DNA of 64,000 nt from Candidatus Desulfosporosinus nitrosoreducens (GCF_030954495.1 NZ_JAVHUW010000083.1:124001-188000), one strand, 5' to 3'; shown: positions 26,190 through 35,035, counted from the stretch's first letter. The notes: generated from the letters alone by a model not told the origin. Numbers and translations are program-made.

Positions 26190-27260
26190 GTGGAGGTAAC
26201 GAACGTTAGATCTATAAACCGGGCGACATTAATTTATAATTTTGTTGCCAAAATTTTTCCTCTGGTTAAACAAGAACTGACAATTTGGAGACAAAGGGCT
26301 GAACAGATACCGGATTCTCGTCTGAGCAGGCAAGCTCAGGAAAGTATCCGTCTAAAAGCGTTTCACTGTCAAGGAGGCAGTGTTTACGCCCTATATCCAG
26401 GTGTGAAGCGAGAAGAAACCGTTCGTTTTATAGTAGCCTATCAGACTATGAGCGATTATCTTGATAACTTAGTCGATAGCTTGGAAGTCGAGGATGAGCT
26501 GGCATTTGCTCAATTGCATTTGGCTATGGAGGAAGCCTTACTCCCTCAGGCAGCTCTTTCTGATTACTATAAATATTATCCTTATCGTGACGATGGGGGG
26601 TACCTTGAACAATTAGTCAGAACCTGCCAAGCAGGTCTTGACAGTCTCCCCTCGTACAGCATCGTTCAGGAAGATGCTCTGGAATTGGCAAAGCTCTATT
26701 CCCATTTGCAAACCTATAAACATTTAGCTGTTGAGCAGCGGGAATCAATGATGTTGAATTGGATTGAACCTTACCTAAAAGAATACCCGGCAATAACTGC
26801 TTGGGAATTTGCGGCTGCGACAGGATCGACTCTGGGGATTTTTTGCTTCTATGCGCTTTCCTATGATTTGCGCTTAAAAAGGGAAGAGGTTAAAAAAATT
26901 CGTCAGGCTTACTTTCCTTGGATTTGCGGGCTGCATATTTTGCTGGATTATTTTATTGATCTGAGAGAAGATCGGGAAACGGGACAACTGAATTTTGTAG
27001 CTTATTATTCTGATTCCCGGCGGGTAGCTGCGCGTTTAAAGCTTTTCGTCGCTAATTCCTTTAAACTGTCGCTCTCGCTCAGGTATCCGAAATTTGAACG
27101 GGCGGTTATTCAGGGACTTTTGGCTATGTATCTGTCTGACGAAAAAAGTCAGGACCGAGATATCCGGCTGATTACCAAGCAACTGCTTGGCAAAAGTGGA
27201 ACGGGAGTAAGGATTCTCTATTGGTTATGCCGTCAGCTGAGAAAACGCCAACTTCTTTAA
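26190..27260 (+). CDS. ytpB: DUF2600 terpene synthase, tetraprenyl-beta-curcumene synthase-like (YtpB)
   Basis: About 356 residues, all-helical. Shared with Bacillus YtpB: FHCQGGSVYALYPG near residue 70 and FIVAYQTMSDYLDNLVD near 92-108, an Asp-rich region, and LLDYFIDLREDRETGQLNFV near 260-280. The family cyclises heptaprenyl diphosphate to C35 terpenes. The GTG at 26190 with AAGGAG upstream is chosen since the longer frame runs back through the tatA terminator. It converges with a polyprenyl synthase gene, overlapping it by 4 bases. Confidence 0.82.
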   Translation: MEVTNVRSINRATLIYNFVAKIFPLVKQELTIWRQRAEQIPDSRLSRQAQESIRLKAFHCQGGSVYALYPGVKREETVRFIVAYQTMSDYLDNLVDSLEVEDELAFAQLHLAMEEALLPQAALSDYYKYYPYRDDGGYLEQLVRTCQAGLDSLPSYSIVQEDALELAKLYSHLQTYKHLAVEQRESMMLNWIEPYLKEYPAITAWEFAAATGSTLGIFCFYALSYDLRLKREEVKKIRQAYFPWICGLHILLDYFIDLREDRETGQLNFVAYYSDSRRVAARLKLFVANSFKLSLSLRYPKFERAVIQGLLAMYLSDEKSQDRDIRLITKQLLGKSGTGVRILYWLCRQLRKRQLL

Positions 27261-28249
27261 AAAGTACGTTGCATTATGGAATCCGAGAGGGTAATAAGGG
27301 CTGTCCGATAAGGGCTTGCCGGGATTTTGCTCAAGCTGGCCTTCGCTTTGTTAACACATTGCGTAGCGGTTAAATAGGCGTGCTCAAGGCAGCCGGCATT
27401 GAGCAAAGCCTCAGTGATGCTGAAAAGTCCTTGATCGGTAATTTGGCGTGTTCTCAGAATCTCCCTGAGCCAATTTCCATAGATGGGGTTATCCAAAAGA
27501 TAAAGAATGGGCAGAGTCATATTTCCGTTCAAAAGATCTGCGCCAACAGGTTTGCCTAATGACATTGAGTCTCCCCTGAAATCCAAAATGTCATCGGTAA
27601 TTTGATAAGCATAACCGATATTTAAACCAAATTCTCTAAAACAGAGAATTTCCTCAGCACCGGCATTAGCCAATTGAGCCCCCGATTGACAGCAAGCGGC
27701 TAAAAGGATGCCCGTTTTTTGGGCAATTCTTTTAAAATAATGATCTGTTCCGATTGTGACGGAAAATTGTTCTTCTGCTTGATTTACTTCTCCGTTGCAC
27801 ATCGCCTGAATTGCTTCAACAAAAAATTTCATGCTTGACAATAATTGTTCTGATGAGAGGATGTTGAAAGCTTCCGCAAAGAGATAATCTCCTGTAAGAA
27901 CGGCAGCGTAGTCTCCGTAAAGGGAATTTGTTGTCGGTTTACCACGCCGCATTTCAGATTTATCAATCACATCATCGTGAATTAGGGAGGCCATGTGGAT
28001 CAATTCTGCAGCGACAGAAGCTTTAAGCATTAAAGGATTTAAAGGGGCAAAGCACATCCCGCTGTAGAGCGTCAGGAGTGGTCGAACTCTTTTACCGCCT
28101 GATTGTAATAAATTCAAACAGGTTTGTTGAATTAGACCATCAGCTTTAGAGAGTATATTTTGGAGCTGGTCTTCAACAAAGATCAGTTCTGGGAATTGAA
28201 AAGTATTAGTTGCTGTATCTGTGGATTTATAAAGTTGTTGAATACTCAT
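27257..28249 (-). CDS. Polyprenyl diphosphate synthase, second copy
   Basis: 330 residues. HDDVIDKSEMRRG near 95 and QITDDILDF near 218 are the two catalytic Asp-rich motifs; GGKRVRP near 51 and TGDYLFAEAF near 122 are present. It elongates prenyl diphosphates. Start ATG 28249 follows GAGGGC. Tail-to-tail with the YtpB-like gene, so it may supply that enzyme's C35 substrate, while the paralogue at 11115 serves menaquinone. Chain length cannot be read from the sequence with confidence. Confidence 0.85.
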   Translation of the reverse strand: MSIQQLYKSTDTATNTFQFPELIFVEDQLQNILSKADGLIQQTCLNLLQSGGKRVRPLLTLYSGMCFAPLNPLMLKASVAAELIHMASLIHDDVIDKSEMRRGKPTTNSLYGDYAAVLTGDYLFAEAFNILSSEQLLSSMKFFVEAIQAMCNGEVNQAEEQFSVTIGTDHYFKRIAQKTGILLAACCQSGAQLANAGAEEILCFREFGLNIGYAYQITDDILDFRGDSMSLGKPVGADLLNGNMTLPILYLLDNPIYGNWLREILRTRQITDQGLFSITEALLNAGCLEHAYLTATQCVNKAKASLSKIPASPYRTALITLSDSIMQRTF

Positions 28250-28441
28250 AGTATCAGCCCTCTGCCCTCTCTTAAAATTACGAATCGCTTTTATATTATG
28301 TCTGAAAGGACCTCATAGGATACCTAAATGCCTAAGTTTTCCAAGGCACTTCAAAAAAAGGGAGTAATTATTGAACAACGGGGAAATCTAAACTGATCGA
28401 AGTTGTTTAGTAGGAAGAATACTCTTAGAGGAGGTATCATG

Positions 28442-28660
28442 ATGGTAAATGAAAATGACAAAGAACACGCTTCTCAATTGAAGCGACAACCATGGGAGCC
28501 TGCTGGGGTCGTGAGCGTAAAGAATGATGACGAGACTCCGAAATATGGGACTAATGGACGTAAAAATGCTAAAGGAGGTCAGCTTACCTTAGAGGTTGAT
28601 GAGGTATTTCATAATCAAGGAATCATGGAAGGCAGTCAATTGAAGGGTGGGCAGGACTAG
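28442..28660 (+). CDS. Hypothetical small protein
   Basis: 72 residues, hydrophilic and without Cys, membrane helix or known motif. A good ribosome site (AGAGGAGG) precedes two adjacent ATGs at 28439 and 28442; the second has the better spacing. Composition is rich in Gly, Lys and Asn in the middle. Not recognised. Confidence 0.55.
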   Translation: MVNENDKEHASQLKRQPWEPAGVVSVKNDDETPKYGTNGRKNAKGGQLTLEVDEVFHNQGIMEGSQLKGGQD

Positions 28661-28772
28661 CCTCTTTTTATGGACAGGTTCGCTTCACTATTCGGAACAC
28701 GAGCCTGTCTTCAGCAATCTTTTGAGGGGTAGACTACGATTTAAAGGCATCAAAGTTGACGGGGGAAGGACA

Positions 28773-28892
28773 ATGAAAAAGAATAGTATCTGGAATGAAC
28801 TTATTAAACCAACTATCCTTGCCTATTTGTTGGCTTGTGCCATCCCCGCGGTAATTGCCGGTGTTTATTATGTGTACTATATGTATTTTTAA
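28773..28892 (+). CDS. Small membrane protein (39 residues)
   Basis: Encoded after GGGGGAAGG, with a charged N-terminus and one membrane helix (LAYLLACAIPAVIAGVYYVYY). Below usual length cutoffs. Function unknown. Its stop codon coincides with the 5' edge of a structured RNA-like segment. Confidence 0.55.
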   Translation: MKKNSIWNELIKPTILAYLLACAIPAVIAGVYYVYYMYF

Positions 28893-28968
28893 AGAGTTTG
28901 CCCCCATTAAGGGGAAACTAACCAGGGGAGGTTATCAGAGATAACGTTAAAGTCCCAGACAAACTCTT
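28892..28968 (+). ncRNA. Candidate three-way-junction RNA element
   Basis: An outer 9-bp perfect stem (28892-28900 with 28960-28968) encloses two hairpins: C4/G4 (28902-28905 with 28911-28914), and an arm 28925-28956 with inner perfect 6-bp stem (28931-28936 with 28940-28945). No T tract follows. It sits between the small membrane protein and the FMN reductase gene. It might be a riboswitch-like leader; I could not match it to a known class. Confidence 0.35.
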
Positions 28969-29075
28969 AGCTGATTTAGACAAGTGCTTTTTATAGAAAT
29001 GTTAAAAAATACACTTCCAAGGGTATTATTTTCTTGATACAATGAATTAGCACTTTTATATTGAAAGGTTAAGGG

Positions 29076-29648
29076 ATGAGTACAATGAATGTTATGATTT
29101 TTACGAGTAGCCCAAATTTAGATGGCCTGACGGCAGCCTGCGGGAATGCGGCTAAAGCAGGGGCAATCGAAGCAGGCGCTAATGTAGTACAGGTTAATTT
29201 GAATCAACAAAAGATTGGCCGCTGTCAAGCCTGCGGCAATGGTTGGGGCCCATGTCGCAATGAACATGAATGTCAGGTACAGGATGAATTTCAAGCGCTT
29301 CATATCTCTTTAGCTAATATTGACGCCTTCGTTTTTGTTACTCCTGTTTATTTTGGGGAAATGAGCGAATCTGCGAAAGCCTTTACTGATCGCTTACGTC
29401 GCTGTGAAGCTTTTAAACATGATAAATCTTTCTTTGAAGGCAAGCCGGTCCTGCAGGTGGCCGCTGCCGGGGGAAGCGGAAATGGCCTTACTTCATGCCT
29501 CACTTCCCTGGAGAGACTCTTTCTCACTCTTAAGGCCGATAAGTTTGACTTAATTGGAGTCACGCAAAGAAACAGAGGGTATAAGCTGGAAACCATTAAA
29601 GCTGCGGCGAAGGAAATGGTATCTGCTTACCTGAGTAAATTAAAATAA
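29076..29648 (+). CDS. NADPH-dependent FMN reductase / iron-sulfur flavoprotein family
   Basis: 190 residues with a flavodoxin-like fold. The flavin phosphate-binding loop FTSSPNLDGLT is at the N-terminus, a Cys cluster (C-x2-C-x6-C-x5-C) near 49-66, and FVFVTPVYFGEMSESAKAFTDR near 88-110. Proteins of this type reduce flavins or quinones, some with a 4Fe-4S cluster. An ATG at 29076 is used; a second at 29085 also fits. Followed by a perfect terminator. Confidence 0.82.
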   Translation: MSTMNVMIFTSSPNLDGLTAACGNAAKAGAIEAGANVVQVNLNQQKIGRCQACGNGWGPCRNEHECQVQDEFQALHISLANIDAFVFVTPVYFGEMSESAKAFTDRLRRCEAFKHDKSFFEGKPVLQVAAAGGSGNGLTSCLTSLERLFLTLKADKFDLIGVTQRNRGYKLETIKAAAKEMVSAYLSKLK

Positions 29649-29664
29649 TCTGTCTTGGCTTGAA

Positions 29665-29706
29665 ATCGTCAACCAACGGCAAAGGTCGCTGGTTGACGAT
29701 TATTTC
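29665..29706 (+). terminator. Intrinsic terminator after FMN reductase
   Basis: A perfect 11-bp stem (29665-29675 with 29690-29700), 14-nt loop and T-rich tail. Confidence 0.8.
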
Positions 29707-29948
29707 TTTAAACTACTGATTCAAAAAATTGATCAAGAGTAGTTGGCTTTTATGTCCTAAGTTTTTAAAACTAAGACTTGTTCGGTGTTTTTATCTTAAT
29801 AGCGTTGTGTTTATGGATTAGATATAATAATTTGTGATCGTTACCATATGGTGATGTAATATCTGTATTGACTAATGCCAACCTGAATGCTAATCTTCAG
29901 TTGTGAGTAGACTCCGTCATTGCACTTGGAAACTAGGGAGGTGCCGGT

Positions 29949-30587
29949 ATGGACAATTTGATAGCAGGTTTAATAAAATTTCGAACGCAAGATTACGAGG
30001 AACATAAAAATTTATTTTGCCGTTTAAAACGAGGGCAAGAACCTCATACATTATTTATTGGCTGTTCTGATTCTCGTGTGGTACCGGAATTGATTACAAA
30101 ATCGTTGCCGGGAGATTTGTTTGTTGTAAGAAATATCGCCAATATTGTTCCACAATATCAGGAATTTCACGAACAAGAGGCTCCAACAGCGGCTACGACA
30201 GCCTGTATTGAATATGCGGTCAATGTCTTAAAAGTCAAAAGTATTGTTGTTTGCGGGCATTCCAATTGTGGGGGATGTGCCTCGATTTATTTGCCTGATG
30301 AAGTCCTGGATAAAATACCCGCCACAAAAAAATGGCTGGAGCTCACTCATGATGTTAAGCAAAGAGTTATAGAAGAACTGGGTGATTCGGATGAACCGCT
30401 GAAAAAGGAATGGTTAACTGAACAGGTTAATATTGTTGAGCAGATTAAACACTTATTGACTTATCCTTTTATTGTTGAAAAGTTCAACAAACGGGAAATT
30501 GATATTATCGGTATGTATTACACTATTGAAACTGGGGAGGTTTTCATTTATAATGCCTTAAAAGGTGCTTTTGAATTGGCGAATTAA
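29949..30587 (+). CDS. Beta-class carbonic anhydrase
   Basis: 212 residues. Zinc ligands Cys39 (GCSDSRV, with the Asp/Arg dyad), His104 and Cys107 (CGHSNCGGC), the standard beta-class set. It interconverts CO2 and bicarbonate in the cytoplasm. Start ATG follows GGGAGGTG. Monocistronic: two terminators follow and a 300-base gap precedes. Confidence 0.95.
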   Translation: MDNLIAGLIKFRTQDYEEHKNLFCRLKRGQEPHTLFIGCSDSRVVPELITKSLPGDLFVVRNIANIVPQYQEFHEQEAPTAATTACIEYAVNVLKVKSIVVCGHSNCGGCASIYLPDEVLDKIPATKKWLELTHDVKQRVIEELGDSDEPLKKEWLTEQVNIVEQIKHLLTYPFIVEKFNKREIDIIGMYYTIETGEVFIYNALKGAFELAN

Positions 30588-30623
30588 TACCTAAATTTAG
30601 AGCTGATTTTACCGTATAGAATT

Positions 30624-30668
30624 TAGGTTGTAGCAAGCCAGAGAAATGGCTTTGTTGCAGCCTATTTT
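30624..30668 (+). terminator. Terminator after carbonic anhydrase
   Basis: Stem 30624-30640 with 30647-30663 (one bulge), followed by five T. Confidence 0.75.
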
Positions 30669-30707
30669 TGTATTATTAGAAAGTATAAACTTGTGTCATA
30701 TTTTCTT

Positions 30708-30748
30708 AAAAGCGCTATCCTTTGGCAAAAGGTTAAGCGCTTTTATTT
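30708..30748 (+). terminator. Second terminator in the carbonic anhydrase-phoH gap
   Basis: A 9-bp stem (30708-30716 with 30736-30744) enclosing an inner stem; T-rich 3' side. The rest of the 30588-30992 gap shows no gene. Confidence 0.7.
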
Positions 30749-30992
30749 GTATTCATTTGGGGATAATTCTTTAAAGAGAGTCAGGCTTAACATTCATTCT
30801 TGAACGTAAGGAATAAAAGATAATGAGTTGACAGAATCTAACTGCACCTGATGGAGCAGGATAATTTTGAAACTTTGTGGAAATTAAGCTTAGAAAATAG
30901 TTTTAATGCTCATAAGAACATTCCGTTGGTTTAAATGAAGCAGCGTTATGATATCGAAGTAGAAATATTAGAGCAAGGATTAGGTGAGATGT

Positions 30993-31676
30993 ATGCCGCT
31001 ACCAGAGAATAATTTATTGTTTGGTCTGGCCCCGAGGCTGACGACTGAACAACGAGAGTATGTTGATGCCATTTTTGATTATCAATTAGTGATGGTCAAT
31101 GCTAAGGCCGGAACCGGGAAAACGACACTGGCCGTTGCTTGTGCTAAAATTTTAAAAAAGCCCCTTATTTATATTTTTAATCCGGTTCAGGAATCGATGA
31201 TGGGTTTTAGGCCGGGTACACAGTCGGAAAAAGAGAGTATTTATCACCAGCCGCTTATTGATGCCCTTCTGGAAATTAATGAAAACCCTGTTCAGTGTAT
31301 CTATAACGAAGAGGTTTTGGCTAATGAAGCGATTCGCAGAAAAGTCAGCGTAAAACGCGTTATGGACAGTATTTGGTGTTACCCCAAAACCCCTTTGTTT
31401 TTACGTGGTACTAATTTAAAAGATATGACGATAATTATTGATGAGTGCCAGAATTTTACGGCTATGGAGTTGCGGAAGATATTTACGCGCGTTCATGACT
31501 CTTGCAAAGTCATTTGTATCGGTCATTCCGGTCAAGTTGATATTCCAAGCTCGAAAAGCGGCTTTGTACCTTATATGGAGCATTTTAAAGGTCAGCCGTA
31601 TTGTAAAATAGTAACTTTATCGAAAAATTTCCGCGGAGAACTTGCCAACTGGGCAGATACGTTCCGAGCAGTTTAG
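30993..31676 (+). CDS. PhoH-like ATPase
   Basis: About 227 residues. Walker A (NAKAGTGKTT) near residue 37, Walker B (MTIIIDECQNFT) near 145-156, and LSKNFRGELANWAD near the C-terminus: the PhoH P-loop NTPase fold, without PIN or KH domains. Such proteins are RNA/nucleotide-dependent ATPases of unclear role. The start could be ATG 30993 or GTG 30984. Convergent with a C1 peptidase gene. Confidence 0.85.
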   Translation: MPLPENNLLFGLAPRLTTEQREYVDAIFDYQLVMVNAKAGTGKTTLAVACAKILKKPLIYIFNPVQESMMGFRPGTQSEKESIYHQPLIDALLEINENPVQCIYNEEVLANEAIRRKVSVKRVMDSIWCYPKTPLFLRGTNLKDMTIIIDECQNFTAMELRKIFTRVHDSCKVICIGHSGQVDIPSSKSGFVPYMEHFKGQPYCKIVTLSKNFRGELANWADTFRAV

Positions 31677-31681
31677 TAAAA

Positions 31682-31712
31682 GATCCCCTCAGCTAAATAA
31701 GGGGATCGTAGC
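31682..31712. terminator. Terminator between convergent phoH and C1 peptidase genes
   Basis: A perfect 8-bp stem (31682-31689 with 31700-31707). The T run lies on the minus-strand side, so it mainly serves the peptidase gene. Confidence 0.65.
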
Positions 31713-31732
31713 TATCGAATGTGAGTTTCATG

Positions 31733-32488
31733 TTATCTTCCGGTCCACATATCAAGAACGTTGTCGTCGAAATAATGGTAAGGGAGATAGAAGTAGCCAT
31801 GATCTCCCCAGTTTTCACCCCATGAATTACGGCAAATTACGACGCCTTCGTCTTTAATCTGGGCATCATCTTTGTATCCGACAGCCAAAACCGCGTGCCC
31901 GCCAAGGTATTGCTCTCCTTGTTTCGGAAGGGGTATGATACCAGTTTGAGCGACCTGATCGGACTCGAAGTTTTCATAGATCTTGATGCCAATCACAACG
32001 GGATATCCTTCGGCCAAGGCCGTTTTAAGAGCAATTAAGCTGGAGACCCTATGATATTCTTTGATTTTATACCGGGCTGCATCAGCGAAAGATTCCGTTG
32101 GTGGAGTTTGGCTGAATTTAGAGATGTCGTAGGGCCAATCAATTTCGGGGGGACAGCCGTACTTGTGCAGTATTTTCATGCCATCACGGATACTTGCCCC
32201 AGCGTCATCATCGACAGTTCCCTCCAATTTGCGCTCCTCCCAGTAGAGCCATAATCGACTTAAGGCTGTTAATTTTCCTGCTTGAATTTCTAAATATTCT
32301 CGGAAACCTGAGGCAATAGCATTGGCGGTACAACTGCCTAATTCTCCCTGGTCGACAACGGGAGAGCAGCCGTTCCGCAAGTCCACGACTTTAGGGAGGA
32401 CGATTTTCAGCTTATTAAGAATGGCATGAAAACTTTTGTCCCGTTCGTCAACTTTATCTTGTTTAAGCAGATAAACTCTTTGTCCCAT
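31733..32488 (-). CDS. C1 (papain) family cysteine peptidase
   Basis: 251 residues. Catalytic triad in order: Cys in DQGELGSCTANA near residue 52, His in GGHAVLAVGYKDD near 203, and Asn in CRNSWGENWGDHGY near 220, with the oxyanion Gln just before the Cys. There is no signal peptide and no long inhibitory prodomain, so it acts in the cytoplasm or leaves by another route. Start ATG 32488 follows GAGGAAAAG. Neighbours do not reveal a substrate. Confidence 0.88.
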   Translation of the reverse strand: MGQRVYLLKQDKVDERDKSFHAILNKLKIVLPKVVDLRNGCSPVVDQGELGSCTANAIASGFREYLEIQAGKLTALSRLWLYWEERKLEGTVDDDAGASIRDGMKILHKYGCPPEIDWPYDISKFSQTPPTESFADAARYKIKEYHRVSSLIALKTALAEGYPVVIGIKIYENFESDQVAQTGIIPLPKQGEQYLGGHAVLAVGYKDDAQIKDEGVVICRNSWGENWGDHGYFYLPYHYFDDNVLDMWTGR

Positions 32489-32606
32489 ATCTTTTCCTCG
32501 CTACTTTATTATTGAAGCCGTATTCTTTCAGGACTTCTTAAGTATAGTACTCATGATCGTCCACAAATGTGACCAAGCCGCGAATGAATGGTCTGGGAGG
32601 ACTTTA

Positions 32607-32745
32607 TCCGCTGATTAAGCCGCTCTAAGACTCCCGCTTCGACAAGCGGTGAGTTAAGAGCGGCTAAGTCTCTGGCTAAGTGCGGCTAAGATTCAGATGG
32701 AGTTAAGAGTTAAAACTCCATCTGAATTAAGTCTTCTTTATCCGC
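32607..32745 (+). repeat. Structured ~130-bp repeat, copy 1
   Basis: First of three near-identical copies (others at 33421 and 38981). Shared parts: hairpin CCGCTT/AAGCGG flanked by ACTC/GAGT, a middle CTAAG-rich segment, a 14-bp hairpin beginning GATTCAGATGGAGT, and closing AAGACT/AGTCTT. This copy has 7 extra bases in the second hairpin loop and a full-length stem. Confidence 0.8.
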
Positions 32746-32907
32746 CGTTATTTGATTATAAAATTTTTTAATTCTTAACAGTTTCTTAATATAAAGATCA
32801 CGGAAGGGTAACAATTATATTTTATGATATCTACAACAGAAAACACCTCGCTGCTTAGCGGTTAACATAAAGGGTTTTTTCATTTTTCTTTCCTCCTCCT
32901 TATTTCT

Positions 32908-32933
32908 CCCTCTCAAAGAGGGCTTTTTTTTTT
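32908..32933 (+). terminator. Orphan intrinsic terminator
   Basis: A perfect 6-bp GC-rich stem (32908-32913 with 32917-32922), 3-nt loop and ten T. No gene lies upstream on this strand. Confidence 0.8.
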
Positions 32934-33134
32934 GCAATAGAAAGATACATTTAATTTATTAAGGAGTACAATTTCGTTAATACTTTAGCGTGAAGGCGTT
33001 TGATTTATTAATGCAGGTCTAAAAAGATTAGCTCAGCAAGCCAATTTCTTGGCTTATGTTATTTATTTGGTGTATGATAATCTAATGGAAAGAATGCAAT
33101 TAAAGATTGGAAGCACTGCAAAGGGGGAATTTGA

Positions 33135-33440
33135 TTGTTAACCTTGTCCTCTAAAATCGAATTTGTGAAATTTCTCAAGGAGAAGTTTCTAGGTAAGCAC
33201 TTGAAATGTATCGAGGTTTTGTGCGTAATAGAATGCACCTTGGATTTCGGAGTAGTGGCAGATATTGATGTTTCTGATGATAAAGTTTCCGTATGGGGGA
33301 ATGACTCCTCGGTTTTCTGGATTCGTTTGGATGATATTATCAATGTGGATTATGCTCCTAAACTGGAAGACGTTTGTTTAGAGATTGAAGCGAAGAATGA
33401 AGTAAAGGTATTATTTTATTCGCTGACTAACCCGCTTTAA
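33135..33440 (+). CDS. Hypothetical protein
   Basis: 101 residues from TTG 33135 after AAAGGGGG. Mixed alpha/beta-looking, with acidic beta-like repeats (VVADIDVSDDKVSVWG), no membrane segment and no recognised motif. Its last codons lie inside repeat copy 2, which supplies the stop, suggesting the repeat inserted into or near the original 3' end. Confidence 0.5.
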   Translation: MLTLSSKIEFVKFLKEKFLGKHLKCIEVLCVIECTLDFGVVADIDVSDDKVSVWGNDSSVFWIRLDDIINVDYAPKLEDVCLEIEAKNEVKVLFYSLTNPL

Positions 33441-33548
33441 GACTCCCGCTTCGGCAAGCGGTGAGTTAAGAGCAGCTAAGTCCCTGGATAAGTGCGACTA
33501 AGATTCAGATGGAGTTAAAACTCCACCTGAATCAAGTCTTCTTTATCT
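33421..33548 (+). repeat. Structured ~130-bp repeat, copy 2
   Basis: Same element as 32607 and 38981, same orientation. Hairpin CCGCTT/AAGCGG and the GATTCAG... hairpin are kept, the latter with one mismatch. It provides the C-terminal codons of the ORF at 33135. Confidence 0.8.
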
Positions 33549-33645
33549 GGATTAGTGTTTGCTGATTAATCTGAGTCTTTATCCTTAACCCTGAAAAAGA
33601 GCAAAAGAAAAAACCATCTGCAGAAGGTTTTAACTAAAGAACAGT

Positions 33646-33963
33646 TTATTCGACATAGTCTTCCATCAATTTTGTCATACATTCTTCGCAATTTGTTATC
33701 TCTTGTGAGTTTGGCAATTTGCCTCTGACAGCACAGTCCGGGTGATACTGCTCGCATAATCCGCCGCTTATTTTACCTTTTAAGGAATGCATCAAGGTAA
33801 TTCCCCGGTAGAGTACTTCGCAGCCAGCTATATCCTTTGTATCGGATGACCAATCGTCAAAATCGGCCAGTGCCTCTACTGCGGAATTATACTCATAATA
33901 CTCTGGATTTCTCGCACCGATAGCTCTCAATACTACCCAAATTTTATTAGGATTGTCGTTCAT
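33646..33963 (-). CDS. Hypothetical Cys-containing protein
   Basis: 105 residues from ATG 33963, which follows GGAGGGC. Rich in acidic and aromatic residues, with five Cys, including NCEECM near the C-terminus and an LCEQYHPDC segment; these might bind a metal. No known family recognised. Confidence 0.55.
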   Translation of the reverse strand: MNDNPNKIWVVLRAIGARNPEYYEYNSAVEALADFDDWSSDTKDIAGCEVLYRGITLMHSLKGKISGGLCEQYHPDCAVRGKLPNSQEITNCEECMTKLMEDYVE

Positions 33964-34079
33964 CTCTTGCCCTCCTAAAGTAATGAATTCCCCTTGTTGC
34001 TGGAGTTGGCTCCATCGCATATTTTACCTTATATTGTTCACTCAGTCTATCCGTAAGGTGGCAGCATGCAAGGAATAAA

Positions 34080-34130
34080 AATGAGCTGTCTCACTAGAAT
34101 GTTTTACACAATCTAATAAGACAGCTCATT
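34080..34130 (-). terminator. Terminator after flxA-like gene
   Basis: A 12-bp perfect stem (34080-34091 with 34119-34130) with a 27-nt loop; T run on the minus-strand side. Confidence 0.65.
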
Positions 34131-34183
34131 TAAGGAAAACACGTTTCCGGTTCTTTATAAGGCCAGAATTGGAACCGTAATTT

Positions 34184-34507
34184 TTACACTTCAATATCAA
34201 TTGTGTCGTTGAGAGAAGTATTATTGACTTGCGTTTTGTCAGCCTGCTTGTTTTTGTCAGTTGAATTTGACGAGTTTTGGCTTTGATTTTTGGTTTGAAT
34301 TTGTTGTAATTGAGCTTGGAGCAATTCGATTTGGGTTTGAATTTGCTGGGTTTTAGTTTCTTTGGTTTTAGCGTCATCCTTACTTTGACTCTCAGCGGTT
34401 AATTGTTGCTCCAGCTGCTGTATTTGATTTTGAATCTGCTTAACTTGACTATTATTGTTAGATAAAGAATAACTGCTTGCTCCTGATGAAATCGTTGAAA
34501 CATTCAT
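34184..34507 (-). CDS. FlxA-like coiled-coil protein
   Basis: 107 residues. A Ser/Asn-rich N-terminus, then a coiled coil (about 20-75) dominated by Gln, Leu and Lys (QIQNQIQQLEQQL; QTQIELLQAQLQQIQ), then a polar tail. This matches FlxA-like proteins, associated with flagellar regulons in some bacteria. Function here is unknown. AAAGGGG precedes the ATG at a slightly long distance. Confidence 0.7.
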   Translation of the reverse strand: MNVSTISSGASSYSLSNNNSQVKQIQNQIQQLEQQLTAESQSKDDAKTKETKTQQIQTQIELLQAQLQQIQTKNQSQNSSNSTDKNKQADKTQVNNTSLNDTIDIEV

Positions 34508-35035
34508 AGTTCAATGTACCCCTTTCATTTTCTAAATTAAAATTTCTCGAATTTTAAACAAAGAAGATTCTCAAATCCGTTTGAGCATGAGTATGAATAT
34601 ATGTAATTACTGGAAATCAGAATCGCTTCAGAAATAGGATACTACAGTAACTTGAATGTTAGCTGAAATATACCTGAACGTTAGCTGAAAATTAGCTGAA
34701 AGTTAGAAATAAATTCTACCGCCTCCGGGTCGTTGGGGTCAAGGTTAAAGGGTGTTCCCCTGCGGCCATGGGAAAGCAGGGGAGTTTATGGGTTGGGAAG
34801 GCTGCAGGAGATAAGATTTTCATAGAATAAAACTATGAAAAACATAGAAACATTCTATCGACAAAAAAATAAAACGATGATAGGCTAATAAATGTGAGGT
34901 ACATCTCTTTCATCTTCCCTCCCATCAATGCACGGTGGGAGTCTTTTTATAGACGTTAATGCTGTGAGCACTTTTTTATGAAGCGAAATAAATTTATAGC
35001 ATCATAAATGGCTTATCTTTAAAGGAGGGGATTAG
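34508..35035. other. Intergenic region with short tandem repeats and hairpins
   Basis: No gene. At 34656-34709 a TTAGCTGAAA-type 10-11-mer recurs three to four times. At about 34755-34785 a hairpin TCCCCTGC/GCAGGGGA occurs. A terminator-like stem CTCCCA/TGGGAG (34919-34924 with 34936-34941) with TCTTTTT follows. Confidence 0.45.
34919..34948 (+). terminator. Orphan terminator-like hairpin
   Basis: A 6-bp stem with 11-nt loop and T run, upstream of the gene at 35036. Confidence 0.55.

Larger units (their letters stand above)
32489..33134. other. Gene-free stretch with repeat copy and orphan terminator
   Basis: About 650 bases with no gene. It holds the first copy of the structured repeat (32607-32745) and a strong orphan terminator (32908-32933). 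Segment 32746-32907 is AT-rich and could specify a small RNA ending at that terminator. Confidence 0.5.
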
